DNA of 64,000 nt, taken from positions 62,001 through 126,000 of the forward strand of contig NZ_FZOF01000004.1 of the NCBI RefSeq assembly GCF_900188405.1, given 5' to 3'. Made by a program: the position numbers and the translations under genes. Under the pieces are notes generated by a model, which was not told the DNA's origin, did no database searches, and saw nothing but the letters and a program-made list of their open reading frames with translations. This DNA is from Actinacidiphila glaucinigra. Lineage in GTDB: Bacteria; Actinomycetota; Actinomycetes; Streptomycetales; Streptomycetaceae. This document shows positions 34,245 to 41,818 of this stretch, one piece after another (the first letter of the stretch is position 1; the number at the start of each line of letters is the position of its first letter).

Positions 34245-34411
34245 TCAGCCACGGGGCGGGGCCTTGGCCGCGATGACGGCCCGGGTGTCGGCGCGCAGGT
34301 CGGTGGTGACGCGAGCCCGAGGCGCTCGGCCATGCGGGCCTACCAGGAGCGCACCCGCTCGCGCACGGCCAGGACGGCCTCCTCCTGGGCGGCGTGGTCG
34401 TACTGCGTCAC
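34245..34411 (-). pseudogene. remnant of a small gene (in-frame TAG and frameshift)
   Basis: GTG 34411 follows an excellent ribosome site (GGAGGTGAGG) and reads MTQYDHAAQEEAVLAVRERV for 23 codons up to TAG at 34340-34342. The same frame continues ARMAERLGLA. A one-base shift then restores VTTDLRADTRAVIAAKAPPRG and a stop at 34245. The pieces join into a plausible protein of about 55 residues. CAG to TAG plus a one-base deletion would explain it. No known family recognised. Confidence 0.5.
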
Positions 34412-34609
34412 GTGGCCTCACCTCCGCGAACCGGCTTCGACACCGGATCCCCTCATCCACCCGAAGGCGCCCTGCGGCGGAGGGCCTTCCCGAACGTTCG
34501 TGAATCCGCGGCGGATCGAGTGGCATCGCCTTCGGCACATCGGGTACGCGAGGCATCACGGCAATGTCCGTGGCACCCCCGAACGCTTCCTCCGGAAGGA
34601 GTCGAAACG

Positions 34610-34849
34610 ATGGGCTGGTGGCGAAGCGCCGCTTGCGCAGAAGAGGATCCGGAACTGTTCTTCCCGGTCGGCTCGTCGGGCCCGGGTGCGGGGCAGGAGG
34701 CCCGTGCCAAAGCGGTCTGCGAGAGGTGCCCGGTGATCGGCGACTGCCTCGAATGGGCACTCACCACCGGGCAGTCCCCGGGTATTTGGGGCGGCACGTC
34801 CGAGGAGGAGCGCCGCGCCATGCGCCGCCGCGCCGCCCGCACCGGGTGA
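34610..34849 (+). CDS. WhiB-family (Wbl) iron-sulfur regulator
   Basis: A 79-residue Wbl protein. Four cysteines sit in the canonical order (AACAEED, then AVCERCPVIGDCLEWAL) to bind a 4Fe-4S cluster, followed by the GIWGGTSEEERRAMRRR turn and basic helix that contact DNA. Starts at ATG 34610 with GGAAGGAG upstream. Wbl proteins bind the principal sigma factor region 4 and act in development, redox or antibiotic responses. This one is among the short Wbl forms and sits in accessory DNA, so its regulon cannot be inferred. Confidence 0.92.
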   Translation: MGWWRSAACAEEDPELFFPVGSSGPGAGQEARAKAVCERCPVIGDCLEWALTTGQSPGIWGGTSEEERRAMRRRAARTG

Positions 34850-35036
34850 GCGCTCCGCGGCCCCGTTCCCGGCGTCACGGGGCGCGAGCCGGCGCCTGCG
34901 GGCGCCGAAGACGGCGGGCTCTCCCCGCAGCGCGGTACCCGGGGCGCAGACCCCACCGCGACGACGGCCCCTCGCCTGTCCGGCGGGGGCCGCCGAGGTG
35001 CTCTCGCGGCCGCGAGTCGCCGCCGCCGGCGCCGGG

Positions 35037-35363
35037 TCAGCGCCGGCGGCGACGGCGAGCCGTGCCCGGCAGGCGGACGGCCACGACCAGGGTGACCAGC
35101 CACGTCACCACGAAGGCGCAGACGACGGCCAGCAGGGTCGTCACGGTCGCGGCGATCAGCAACCCCAGGCACACGATCGCCAGCAGCGCCAGCAGCAGGG
35201 CGCGCGGCCGCCGCAACAGGTCGGCCGGGCCCGGGCGTGGGTCCGGCTCCGGGTCCAGCCGCATCGTGCGCAACTGACGTTCGAGCACGTCGTCGTCGCG
35301 CATCAGGTCCTCGATCTCCGCCAGCGCACGCCGTTCGCGCTCCGTGAGCCCCGAACCCTCCAT
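35037..35363 (-). CDS. DUF3040 small membrane protein
   Basis: A 108-residue protein. The amphipathic N-terminus (GLTERERRALAEIEDLMRDDDVLERQL) is the DUF3040 signature, and two hydrophobic helices follow (LLLALLAIVCLGLLIAATVTTLLAVVCAFVVTWLVTLVVAV) with a basic tail. ATG 35363 has a G-rich ribosome site; a GTG six codons upstream is possible. Function unknown in this widespread actinobacterial family. Confidence 0.85.
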   Translation of the reverse strand: MEGSGLTERERRALAEIEDLMRDDDVLERQLRTMRLDPEPDPRPGPADLLRRPRALLLALLAIVCLGLLIAATVTTLLAVVCAFVVTWLVTLVVAVRLPGTARRRRRR

Positions 35364-35482
35364 CACCGCCCCCTCCACCACCCGCCCATGCCTGTCACTT
35401 ACCCCGAATGGCGGAAGGGATGAGGGGTACCCGGTCGCGGAGTCGCAGAATGTGCCCGTGTCGTGACGGAGGGATCCCGATC

Positions 35483-35719
35483 ATGTTGATGGCCCATCCC
35501 GTGGTTCTGCACATGCTGGTCGAGCAGTACGAGGCGCTGCGGGCGGCGGACGCCGTGAACGGCGGGAGCGACGACCCCGAGGCGCGCCGACGGCTGGAGG
35601 ACGTGGCGTACACGCTGTGCGTGGCCACCGGGACCGCAGACGTGGAGGCCGCGCTCGTGGCCGCCCGCGGCAGGCTGCCCGGGGCACGGCCGGCGGACGG
35701 CGCCGTTCCCGGTTCATGA
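35483..35719 (+). CDS. DUF5133 small protein
   Basis: A 78-residue protein: MLMAHPVVLHMLVEQYEALR, then a helical stretch ending AYTLCVATGTADVEAALVAARGRL. This matches the Streptomyces DUF5133 family, in which short genes are often regulated with developmental or Wbl genes. GGAGGGA lies nine bases before ATG 35483; an upstream in-frame start lacks this. Role unknown. Confidence 0.82.
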   Translation: MLMAHPVVLHMLVEQYEALRAADAVNGGSDDPEARRRLEDVAYTLCVATGTADVEAALVAARGRLPGARPADGAVPGS

Positions 35720-35792
35720 GGGCGGGCAGCGTGAGCGGCGGCCTCCCGGGTACGCGCCCCTCAGCGCAGACGGCCCGAACCGGGAGGAACGC

Positions 35793-36038
35793 ATGACGAC
35801 GAACGCCACGCCCCCCAACGATCCGGTGCCCCCGAGCCCCACTCCGTCGCCCGGCCCCACGGGACCGGAGCCGGGTCCCGCACCCGGGCCCATCCCGCCG
35901 GGCGGCCCGGACCCGCTGCCGCCGACGCCCCCGCCGCACGGGCCGGACCCCATCCCCCCGGACCCCACGCCGCCGGGCCCCGGGCCCGAACCGGGGCCGC
36001 TCCCCTCACCGGGCCCCGCCCCGCAGCCCGCCACCTGA
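35793..36038 (+). CDS. small proline-rich protein
   Basis: An 81-residue low-complexity protein, almost entirely Pro, Gly, Thr and Asp after MTTNATPPNDPVPPSP. No signal peptide or membrane segment. GGGAGGAACGC upstream of ATG 35793 and a terminator about 57 bases after the stop support it as a real gene. Its composition resembles disordered wall or linker proteins, but with no export signal it is presumably cytoplasmic. No function can be assigned. Confidence 0.6.
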   Translation: MTTNATPPNDPVPPSPTPSPGPTGPEPGPAPGPIPPGGPDPLPPTPPPHGPDPIPPDPTPPGPGPEPGPLPSPGPAPQPAT

Positions 36039-36094
36039 GCAAGGCGAACCGCGCCCGCGGACGCCGCCCGCCCGCGCACCACGGCGAGCGGGAC

Positions 36095-36122
36095 GCAAGG
36101 CGCCGATACACCGGCGCCTTGC
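36095..36122 (+). terminator. terminator after the proline-rich gene
   Basis: GCAAGGCGCCG pairs perfectly with CGGCGCCTTGC (11 bp) around ATACAC, 57 bases after the stop codon. Confidence 0.8.
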
Positions 36123-36287
36123 TCGGCGGAGGAGGTCTCGGACCGGAGGACGGGTTTCTTTGAGCTGTGTCGACGCCGATCCGAGTGGAGCCCGGGTTCC
36201 CACCGTGATTTCCCGCTGATCCCCGTCCCCGGCCTTGCGGTCCTGCCACCTCGTGGTGTTGGTGGTTGCCGCTCCTACGCTGTGTCC

Positions 36288-36761
36288 ATGCGAACCGTGT
36301 TCATGTTCCCCGCTGGTGATCGCGCCGGCACAGCGGCTTGCCTCAACCAGCACCTGGTGGCGGGCAACGGGTCGTGGACGTTCGCCGAACGCGTCTACGT
36401 CGCGATCGATGACGAGGAAACCGGCTGCTTGTTCCGAGACTGGGAGCCCGGTGAACTGGCCCTGGTTGACGCCGCCCTTGGGTAACGCCCAACGTGGGCA
36501 GTGCTGATGGACATATCCGGACGCATCGATGGAACCGCTGAGGTGCGCCACCTCGCCGGCGTGCTGTTGCGGGAAGGCGGCGTCGCATTCGACGACTACT
36601 CCGAGCACGCCTGGACATTGGGGGAGATCGAGTCAGGGACCGCGATTGAGGGCCTCCGTTTCTTCGACTTCCGCAGGTACAACGAGCGTCACCGTCAGCC
36701 TCATATCGTGCGGGACACTCAGCGCAAGCCGACCAGCCAAGTGAAGCGCCTCGCCCGCTGA
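36288..36761 (+). pseudogene. unknown gene interrupted by an in-frame TAA
   Basis: ATG 36288 opens a 65-codon frame (MRTVFMFPAGDRAG ... ELALVDAALG) that stops at TAA 36483-36485. The same frame continues without a further stop to 36761: RPTWAVLMDISGRIDGTAEV, then HLAGVLLREGGVAFDDYSEHAW and LRFFDFRRYNERH. DAALG-x-RPTWAV reads naturally across the stop with Gln (CAA to TAA), so this was probably one 157-residue protein. A short second product could start at ATG 36507. No Shine-Dalgarno sequence; TACGCT six bases before ATG 36288 could give a leaderless mRNA. Family not recognised. Confidence 0.65.
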
Positions 36762-36831
36762 CCGGCCCGATGCCGTGAATACGAGGCAGACCCCCCGGGC
36801 AGTTGTCCCTTCGCGTCAGCTCATCGGGATG

Positions 36832-37254
36832 TCACCGGATGCTCGGCCACGGCTGCCCATCTGGGGCTGTGACGGCGGGCCGACCTGCCCTGACGAAGTC
36901 CCGGTACTCGTCCTGCACCACGCCTTCGTTCACCCATCGCGTCCGGAGCGCTCTCGTGGCTGCTTCGGCGGTCACCAGCGCGGCCTGCGGGCCCTCGGCC
37001 TGGGCGAGGAGGTGACCGAAAGTCTCTTCCTCGGATTCCACATCGAACGGCGGAAACTCCTCCAGATCCCAGAAGGCCTCGTGTCCGACGTCCTCCACCG
37101 CATGGACGTAGACCTCGTAGGCCGCCTTCGTCGGCCGAACCTCGACGTAGGTAACGCCGCGACGCTCGGACGAACCGATCGGCCCCAGGAACTGTTCGAC
37201 CGAACGGCCCCTTCTCAGGGCTCCGACAATGAAGGACTCCGCCAGGTAGCGCAC
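36832..37254 (-). CDS. hypothetical protein
   Basis: A 140-residue soluble protein (LAESFIVGALRRGRSVEQFLG; VTYVEVRPTKAAYEVYVHAVEDVG; FWDLEEFPPFDVESEEETFG), acidic, with alternating strands and helices. I do not recognise the family. The shape and setting among other small unknown genes would fit an immunity-type protein, but there is no toxin gene beside it. GTG 37254 is the longest start; no strong ribosome site. Base composition is a little lower in GC than the flanking genes. Confidence 0.65.
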   Translation of the reverse strand: MRYLAESFIVGALRRGRSVEQFLGPIGSSERRGVTYVEVRPTKAAYEVYVHAVEDVGHEAFWDLEEFPPFDVESEEETFGHLLAQAEGPQAALVTAEAATRALRTRWVNEGVVQDEYRDFVRAGRPAVTAPDGQPWPSIR

Positions 37255-37379
37255 ATGGGAACACTACGGGTCCCGAAAGATGGGCGGCCTCCGACTGCGG
37301 CCATGCGGCGCTTTCGCCGTCGTTCCCGTCCTGCCCCGCCCGACGTGGCACGTATCTGGCACGCGCCACTCGACGCGGA

Positions 37380-37868
37380 CTACGGGTGTCGCGGTTGCCG
37401 AGGTTCCGTGGGGTCGCCATGCGTGCGCATCCCGGTCCGCACCGCTTCGAGCTCCGCTCGGGGGAACGGACGGCCCCATTGCGACGCGTAGCCCTCCTCG
37501 CCCAGCTCATGAGCGACCTGGTCGAAGGCGCGCACAGCCGCCCGCGCCAGCGCGGTAGCGTCGTGCCGTCCGGACCACAGAACAGTCCCTGAGCTGTCGG
37601 GCGCTCGAAGGTCCTTTGCTTCGACCAGTCGGATGTCGACGTCGGACCCGTCTCGGTGGAAGAACCACCGGTAGACCTGAGGTTCCCCCTCGAACTCGGC
37701 TCGTGCGTCTTCATCGCCACCCACAAGCCTGGCAATCGCGTACAGGAACTGCTCGGGCCCATCCGTGACGTACGAGGCGAACACCTCAGACTCGCCGTGG
37801 TCGTCGGCGACCCTGATGAAGGCCCAGCCGTGATGGCGCAGCGTCCAAGTAATCGCGAGAGAAGCCAT
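37380..37868 (-). CDS. hypothetical protein, possible immunity-like family
   Basis: A 162-residue soluble protein. ITWTLRHHGWAFIRVADDHGESEVFASYVTDGPEQFLYAIARLV is followed by YRWFFHRDGSDVDIRLVEAKDL and AVRAFDQVAHELGEEGYASQWGRPFPRAELEAVRTG. I recall similar small Streptomyces proteins without assigned function; the mixed alpha/beta layout is reminiscent of polymorphic-toxin immunity proteins. Same strand as its neighbours at 36832 and 37923, with 125 bp and 54 bp gaps, so they may form a loose operon. Confidence 0.72.
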   Translation of the reverse strand: MASLAITWTLRHHGWAFIRVADDHGESEVFASYVTDGPEQFLYAIARLVGGDEDARAEFEGEPQVYRWFFHRDGSDVDIRLVEAKDLRAPDSSGTVLWSGRHDATALARAAVRAFDQVAHELGEEGYASQWGRPFPRAELEAVRTGMRTHGDPTEPRQPRHP

Positions 37869-37922
37869 CCCACCCCCTATGAGGCCTGCACCCTACTGCG
37901 CAGGTCGGCCGGAGCGGCCGGG

Positions 37923-38297
37923 CTAGGCCTGGAGGAGTTCGAGGATGGCTTGGGCAGCGGTGGCGGCATCAGTCGCCTGAAGCCACGAGTACTCGCCGGA
38001 GACGATGAACAGAGGCTGGGCGCCAGGCGGGCATTCGACTTCGACGACTTCGAGGCTCCCCGAAATACGGAGCAGCCAGACAGACCCGCAGTCGGTTGAC
38101 CGCTCGACGACAAGGTCCGGTACCTCATCGCGGACCTGGCGAAAGGCATCGTCCACGAGCCCACCGGTCTCGCCCGCTCCAGGGGATGCCTCCATGGTTC
38201 CGATCATGCCGTCCGGCAGCTCGCCAAGGACAGCCCCGTAGGCGACTCCACGCCGCTTACGATCAGAGGCCGCCCTCTTCCCCTTCCCGGCGATCAT
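37923..38297 (-). CDS. hypothetical protein
   Basis: A 124-residue protein. The first 30 residues are basic and probably disordered. The rest is a compact alpha/beta domain (LVDDAFRQVRDEVPDLVVER, CGSVWLLRISGSLEVVEVECPPGAQPLFIVSGEYSWLQATDAATAAQAILELL). Family not recognised. The start is uncertain: ATG 38297 leaves only 15 bp to the divergent gene at 38313, so the in-frame ATG at 38207 may be used instead. Confidence 0.6.
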   Translation of the reverse strand: MIAGKGKRAASDRKRRGVAYGAVLGELPDGMIGTMEASPGAGETGGLVDDAFRQVRDEVPDLVVERSTDCGSVWLLRISGSLEVVEVECPPGAQPLFIVSGEYSWLQATDAATAAQAILELLQA

Positions 38298-38312
38298 GCG
38301 AGGCCACCGTAC

Positions 38313-38726
38313 GTGCATACGCCCGCCGACCACCTCGAACTGGCCAGGATCGAGAGCGACGGTTCCGTCCTGCATCGACTTGCGCACTGCACGTACCCCT
38401 TTGTCTGGCAGGCGCTGGCCGCCAATCCCCACACGGAGCCCGGCACGTTGACAGAACTGAGCGCGGCCCGAGACAGCGCTTGGAACGACAACAAGCTCCT
38501 CTGTCTGCTTGCGGGCCATCCTCGTGCCGACAACGCAGTCCTGCGAGCCGTCCACGCCGCCGTGGCGGCGAAGCTTGCCGAGGGCGAACGACCCTATGCC
38601 GCCGTGCTCACGCTTGCAGGGCGTACGGAGATCGAGGCGGAGGAGGTGCGCCGGCTGGGGGCTCTCCGTGGCGCTTCTTCTCGTCTGCGCAGCGGGCTCG
38701 ACCGGCGTCTCGGCATCCGCGATTGA
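38313..38726 (+). CDS. hypothetical protein with LRV-like repeats
   Basis: A 137-residue protein. The segments VLHRLAHCTYPFVWQALAANPHTEPGTLTELSAARDSAWNDNKLLCLLAGHPRADNAVLRAVHAAVAAKL resemble leucine-rich-variant repeats, in which (A)xNPxTPxxxLxxLA units stack as helical pairs. Such short repeat proteins bind peptides or act as immunity or adaptor proteins. GTG 38313, divergent from the gene at 38297. No ribosome site is obvious. Assignment of the repeat class is tentative. Confidence 0.62.
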   Translation: MHTPADHLELARIESDGSVLHRLAHCTYPFVWQALAANPHTEPGTLTELSAARDSAWNDNKLLCLLAGHPRADNAVLRAVHAAVAAKLAEGERPYAAVLTLAGRTEIEAEEVRRLGALRGASSRLRSGLDRRLGIRD

Positions 38727-38972
38727 CCCGGTGGCCACGTGCGTCGGTCCGGAGCCAGCGATCCCGGTCTTCCGGAAGGTCGCTACGGCCGCGGCGACTG
38801 TGATGCCTCGCGCCAGTTCCTGCGGGGGTCACCCGGTCGGCTACTCAATGTGCACAGCTCGCTACCCAGCGCGATTCTTGCTGTGGGCTCGCCGCTGTCC
38901 CCCGACAGCTCTTCTCTCCTGGTGAGCGGCGTCCGCTGCGAGTTGCGGGCCCCCTTGCTGGAGGTGACGTTG

Positions 38973-39989
38973 TTGTCCCGAATAGCCATGCCTCAAGCCT
39001 CTGTGCGGCGGCATCGAGGCGGTATGCGGATGTGGACAGTGGCCGCGTGCGCGGCCCTGGCGTCCAGTGCTTTGACAGGTGCCGCGCACGCAGGGAGCGC
39101 CGACAGCGGTCTGGCTGCCGCTGTGAAGCCCGGCGCGGAGACCGGTCTCGCGGACCCGTGCCGGTTGTTCCCGTACTTCCCCGGGTACTGCCCCAGCCGC
39201 CCGGGGTATCACGGGCACCCGGGGCGTCCCGGGATTCCCGGCCCGCCTGGGCCTCCCGGTCCTGCCGGCCCTGCTGGTCCTGCCGGCCCTGCTGGTCCCG
39301 CCGGTCCCGCCGGCCCTCCAGGTGAGACCGGCCCGCAGGGGCCGCAGGGTGACACCGGTCCCCAGGGGCCGCAGGGCGACACCGGCCCGCAGGGGCCCCC
39401 TGGCGTCGCCCCGGCTCACGGCCTGATGGACTACGACGATCCCGGTGTCCACCTGTTCGTCCCGCCCGCGAATGTCACCACGGTCTTCGTCCAGGCGTGG
39501 GGCGGCGGCGGAGGTGGTGCGAGTGGATTCAACCCCGTCAGTGGATCCGGTGGTGGCGCCGGGGGCTTCGCCTGGTGCGTCCTCCCTGTCCAGCCCAGTA
39601 CACCCGTCACGGTGTTCGTAGCCGCAGGAGGCGTGGGCCAGTCCGGAGAATCGGACGGTCTTGTCGGCGGAAACAGCGGGGCGATCAACAGCCTCGGCAA
39701 TTTCGCGGCCGGCCGCGGGGGCCTCGGTGGGAAATTCCTGCCCCCAGCTGGTGGTGCGGGCGGCATGGGCGAATGCAACGGCATCCAGGGCACGGTCCGT
39801 CAAGGCGCCGACGGCAGCCCTGGAACGTTCTCGAACACTGCGCCCGGCGGCCTGGGAGGCCGTCCGGCAGTGGACGGCATCATCCAGCCGGCGCCGGCAA
39901 GTGCCGGCACCGGTGGTACCGGCGGCGCTGCCGGCGCCGACACCACCGGTGACAACGGCGGCAACGGATACGTGGTCATCTGGTGGTAG
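38973..39989 (+). CDS. secreted collagen-like protein 2
   Basis: About 338 residues. Signal sequence ([23 protein letters not shown]), then the same PC-x3-P-x2-PGYCP-x-RPG-x-HG cassette as the collagen-like protein at 33.5-34.1 kb. Twenty-three Gly-X-Y triplets follow, including two GPQ-GPQ-GDT units, and a 190-residue Gly-rich C-terminal domain with strands such as [21 protein letters not shown] and ending GYVVIWW. That tail looks like the glycine-rich beta-structured trimer caps seen in bacterial adhesins. I choose TTG 38973 because GGAGGTGA ends five bases before it; ATG 38988 is possible. Confidence 0.85.
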   Translation: MSRIAMPQASVRRHRGGMRMWTVAACAALASSALTGAAHAGSADSGLAAAVKPGAETGLADPCRLFPYFPGYCPSRPGYHGHPGRPGIPGPPGPPGPAGPAGPAGPAGPAGPAGPPGETGPQGPQGDTGPQGPQGDTGPQGPPGVAPAHGLMDYDDPGVHLFVPPANVTTVFVQAWGGGGGGASGFNPVSGSGGGAGGFAWCVLPVQPSTPVTVFVAAGGVGQSGESDGLVGGNSGAINSLGNFAAGRGGLGGKFLPPAGGAGGMGECNGIQGTVRQGADGSPGTFSNTAPGGLGGRPAVDGIIQPAPASAGTGGTGGAAGADTTGDNGGNGYVVIWW

Positions 39990-40005
39990 ACCGCCCCGGC
40001 CCGGA

Positions 40006-40037
40006 GGGTCAGGAGCCGGAGGTCCGGCTCCTGACCC
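40006..40037 (+). terminator. terminator of collagen-like protein 2
   Basis: GGGTCAGGAGCCGG pairs perfectly with CCGGCTCCTGACCC (14 bp) around AGGT, 17 bases after the stop codon and followed by TTCTC. Confidence 0.9.
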
Positions 40038-40450
40038 TTCTCGCGGACCTGACTGTCCGGGTAGCACTTGGCGACGGCGCCGGCGGTGGCCACATCGCCT
40101 CTCGTCCCCGACTGTTTCGACGTCCAGCGCGCAAGCCGGGCCGATAGTCACCGCTTGGCGCCGGCAGAGCAGTGGCGTGATGGAGCAGGCGAAGAAATCG
40201 TTCCGTAACGCCCGGATCTCCATGGGCCTTGACCTTGCGCTCCTCAGTCGATGGGGAGCCGCAGACCGCGCGGGTTGCCGCGTCGCGCAATGGGGCTGCT
40301 CCCGCGTGACGGAGGCGTGGTAGGCGGGCATCGCCACCTGTTCAGGGCGGCACCCCCGGGGGCCGGGCGCTCCCGGCTGCGCGCAAAGGCGCGCGCCCAC
40401 CGACAACCCCGACGCGATGCATTGACATGTCCGCCTCACGCGTTGACGCT

Positions 40451-40464
40451 TGAGAGCGCTCTCA
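40451..40464 (+). promoter_or_regulatory. LacI-family operator TGAGAGCGCTCTCA at GH64
   Basis: A perfect 14-bp palindrome of the TGxGAGCGCTCxCA type bound by LacI-family repressors such as CebR (TGGGAGCGCTCCCA) in Streptomyces. It lies 56 bp before the GH64 start, next to TTGACA (40422-40427) and TTGACG (40443-40448), so it would cover the promoter. Confidence 0.75.
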
Positions 40465-40519
40465 CGCACTTTTCCGCCGCTCCTGGCGTCCCTCCACCCC
40501 CCACACAAGGAGGAAGCGC

Positions 40520-41719
40520 GTGCACATCCGACGCATGCCCGTCGCGGCCCTGCTGGCCGCGCTGCTGATGACGGTCGGCCTCACCGGCCTCGGCACCTGG
40601 TCCCCCCGCGCCGAGGCCGCCGTCCCCGCCACCATCCCGCTGACGTTCACCAACAACTCCGGCCGCGACGAACCCGTCTACCTCTACGACCTGGGCACCG
40701 AACTCGCCACGGGCCGCCAGGGCTGGGCCGACGCGAGCGGCACCTTCCACCCCTGGCCGGCCGGTGGCAACCCGCCGACCCCCGCGCCCGACGCCTCGAT
40801 CCCCGGCCCAGCCAACGGCAGGTCCGTCACCATCCGCCTCCCCAAGTTCTCCGGCCGCATCTACTTCTCGTACGGTCGGAAACTGGACTTCAGGCTGACC
40901 ACAGGCGGCCTGGTGCAGCCCGCGGTGCAGAACCCATCCGACCCCAACCGGGACATCCTCTTCAACTGGTCCGAGTACACGCTGGGCGACTCCGGGCTGT
41001 GGATCAACAGCACCCAGGTGGACATGTTCTCCGCCCCGTACGCCGTCGGCCTCAAGCGCGCCGACGGCAGCACCACGACCACCGGGCACCTCGTGCCGGG
41101 CGGCTGGAACGGCTTCTTCGCCGCCCTGCGCGGCCGGACGGGAGGCTGGGCGAACCTCGTGCAGACCCGCTCCGACGGCACGGTGCTCCGCGCGCTCTCC
41201 CCGGGCCACGGAACCGAGACGGGCGCGCTCCCGCGCACCGTCATGGACGACTACGTCAATCGCGTCTGGCAGAAGTACTCCACGGCGACCCTGACGGTGA
41301 CACCCTTCGGCGACCGGCCCGGCACGAAGTACTACGGGCGGGTCTCCGGCGGCGTCATGCGCTTCACCGACGCCTCAGGGGCCGTGGTCACCTCGTTCCA
41401 GAAACCGGACGCGGACAGCGTCTTCGGCTGCCACAAACTGCTGGACGCGCCCAACGACCGGGTCCGCGGGCCGATTTCACGCACCCTGTGCGCCGGCTTC
41501 AACCGCTCCACCCTGCTCACCAATCCGGCGCAGCCGGACACCAGCGCGGCCGGCTTCTACCAGGACCCCGTGACCAACCACTACGCCCGCGAGATCCACG
41601 CGCGGATGGCCGACGGCAAGGCGTACGCCTTCGCCTTCGACGACGTCGGCAACCACGAGTCCCTGGTCAACGACGCCGATCCGCAACAGGCGTACATCAC
41701 GCTGGACCCGCTCGGTTAG
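40520..41719 (+). CDS. secreted GH64 endo-beta-1,3-glucanase
   Basis: A 399-residue secreted enzyme predicted to cut beta-1,3-glucan (laminarin, fungal wall) to pentaose-size products. Signal peptide 1-34 (MPVAALLAALLMTVGLTGLG). The GH64 domain spans 38-398: an N-terminal beta-barrel (LTFTNNSGRDEPVYLYDLG, IRLPKFSGRIYFSYG) and a catalytic part with FNWSEYTL and INSTQVDMFS, whose Glu and Asp match the acid/base pair known in GH64 laminaripentaose enzymes. No extra binding module. AAGGAGGAAG precedes GTG 40520. A LacI-type palindrome in the promoter suggests control by saccharide availability. Confidence 0.92.
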   Translation: MHIRRMPVAALLAALLMTVGLTGLGTWSPRAEAAVPATIPLTFTNNSGRDEPVYLYDLGTELATGRQGWADASGTFHPWPAGGNPPTPAPDASIPGPANGRSVTIRLPKFSGRIYFSYGRKLDFRLTTGGLVQPAVQNPSDPNRDILFNWSEYTLGDSGLWINSTQVDMFSAPYAVGLKRADGSTTTTGHLVPGGWNGFFAALRGRTGGWANLVQTRSDGTVLRALSPGHGTETGALPRTVMDDYVNRVWQKYSTATLTVTPFGDRPGTKYYGRVSGGVMRFTDASGAVVTSFQKPDADSVFGCHKLLDAPNDRVRGPISRTLCAGFNRSTLLTNPAQPDTSAAGFYQDPVTNHYAREIHARMADGKAYAFAFDDVGNHESLVNDADPQQAYITLDPLG

Positions 41720-41734
41720 GGCCCGAAGACCCCT

Positions 41735-41772
41735 GGCCGGGCCGCCGGAGCCCGATTGTCGGTGGCCCGGCC
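41735..41772 (+). terminator. candidate terminator of the GH64 gene
   Basis: GGCCGGGCC pairs with GGCCCGGCC (9 bp) across a 20-base loop, 16 bases after the stop codon. The loop is large, so the call is moderate. Confidence 0.5.
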
Positions 41773-41818
41773 TAGGGTGGGGACGACACTGGAACCGCGA
41801 CGAGAGACTGGAAGTCCC

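Larger units (their letters stand above)
39990..40519. other. 530-bp intergenic region
   Basis: Contains the terminator of the collagen-like gene at its left end and the LacI-type palindrome of the GH64 gene at its right end. The middle (40090-40330) has a less GC-biased stretch that reads protein-like on the minus strand (EIRALRNDFFACSITPLL) without start or ribosome site; it may be a decayed gene. Confidence 0.4.

Noticed and set aside
34491..34500. CGAACGTTCG palindrome upstream of the WhiB gene, considered as a LexA box
   Set aside because: The actinobacterial SOS box has four bases between GAAC and GTTC; here there are none.
40090..40330. Possible transposase or gene remnant in the gap before the GH64 gene
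   Set aside because: Protein-like words occur on the minus strand but no conserved transposase motif, inverted repeats or target duplication could be found.
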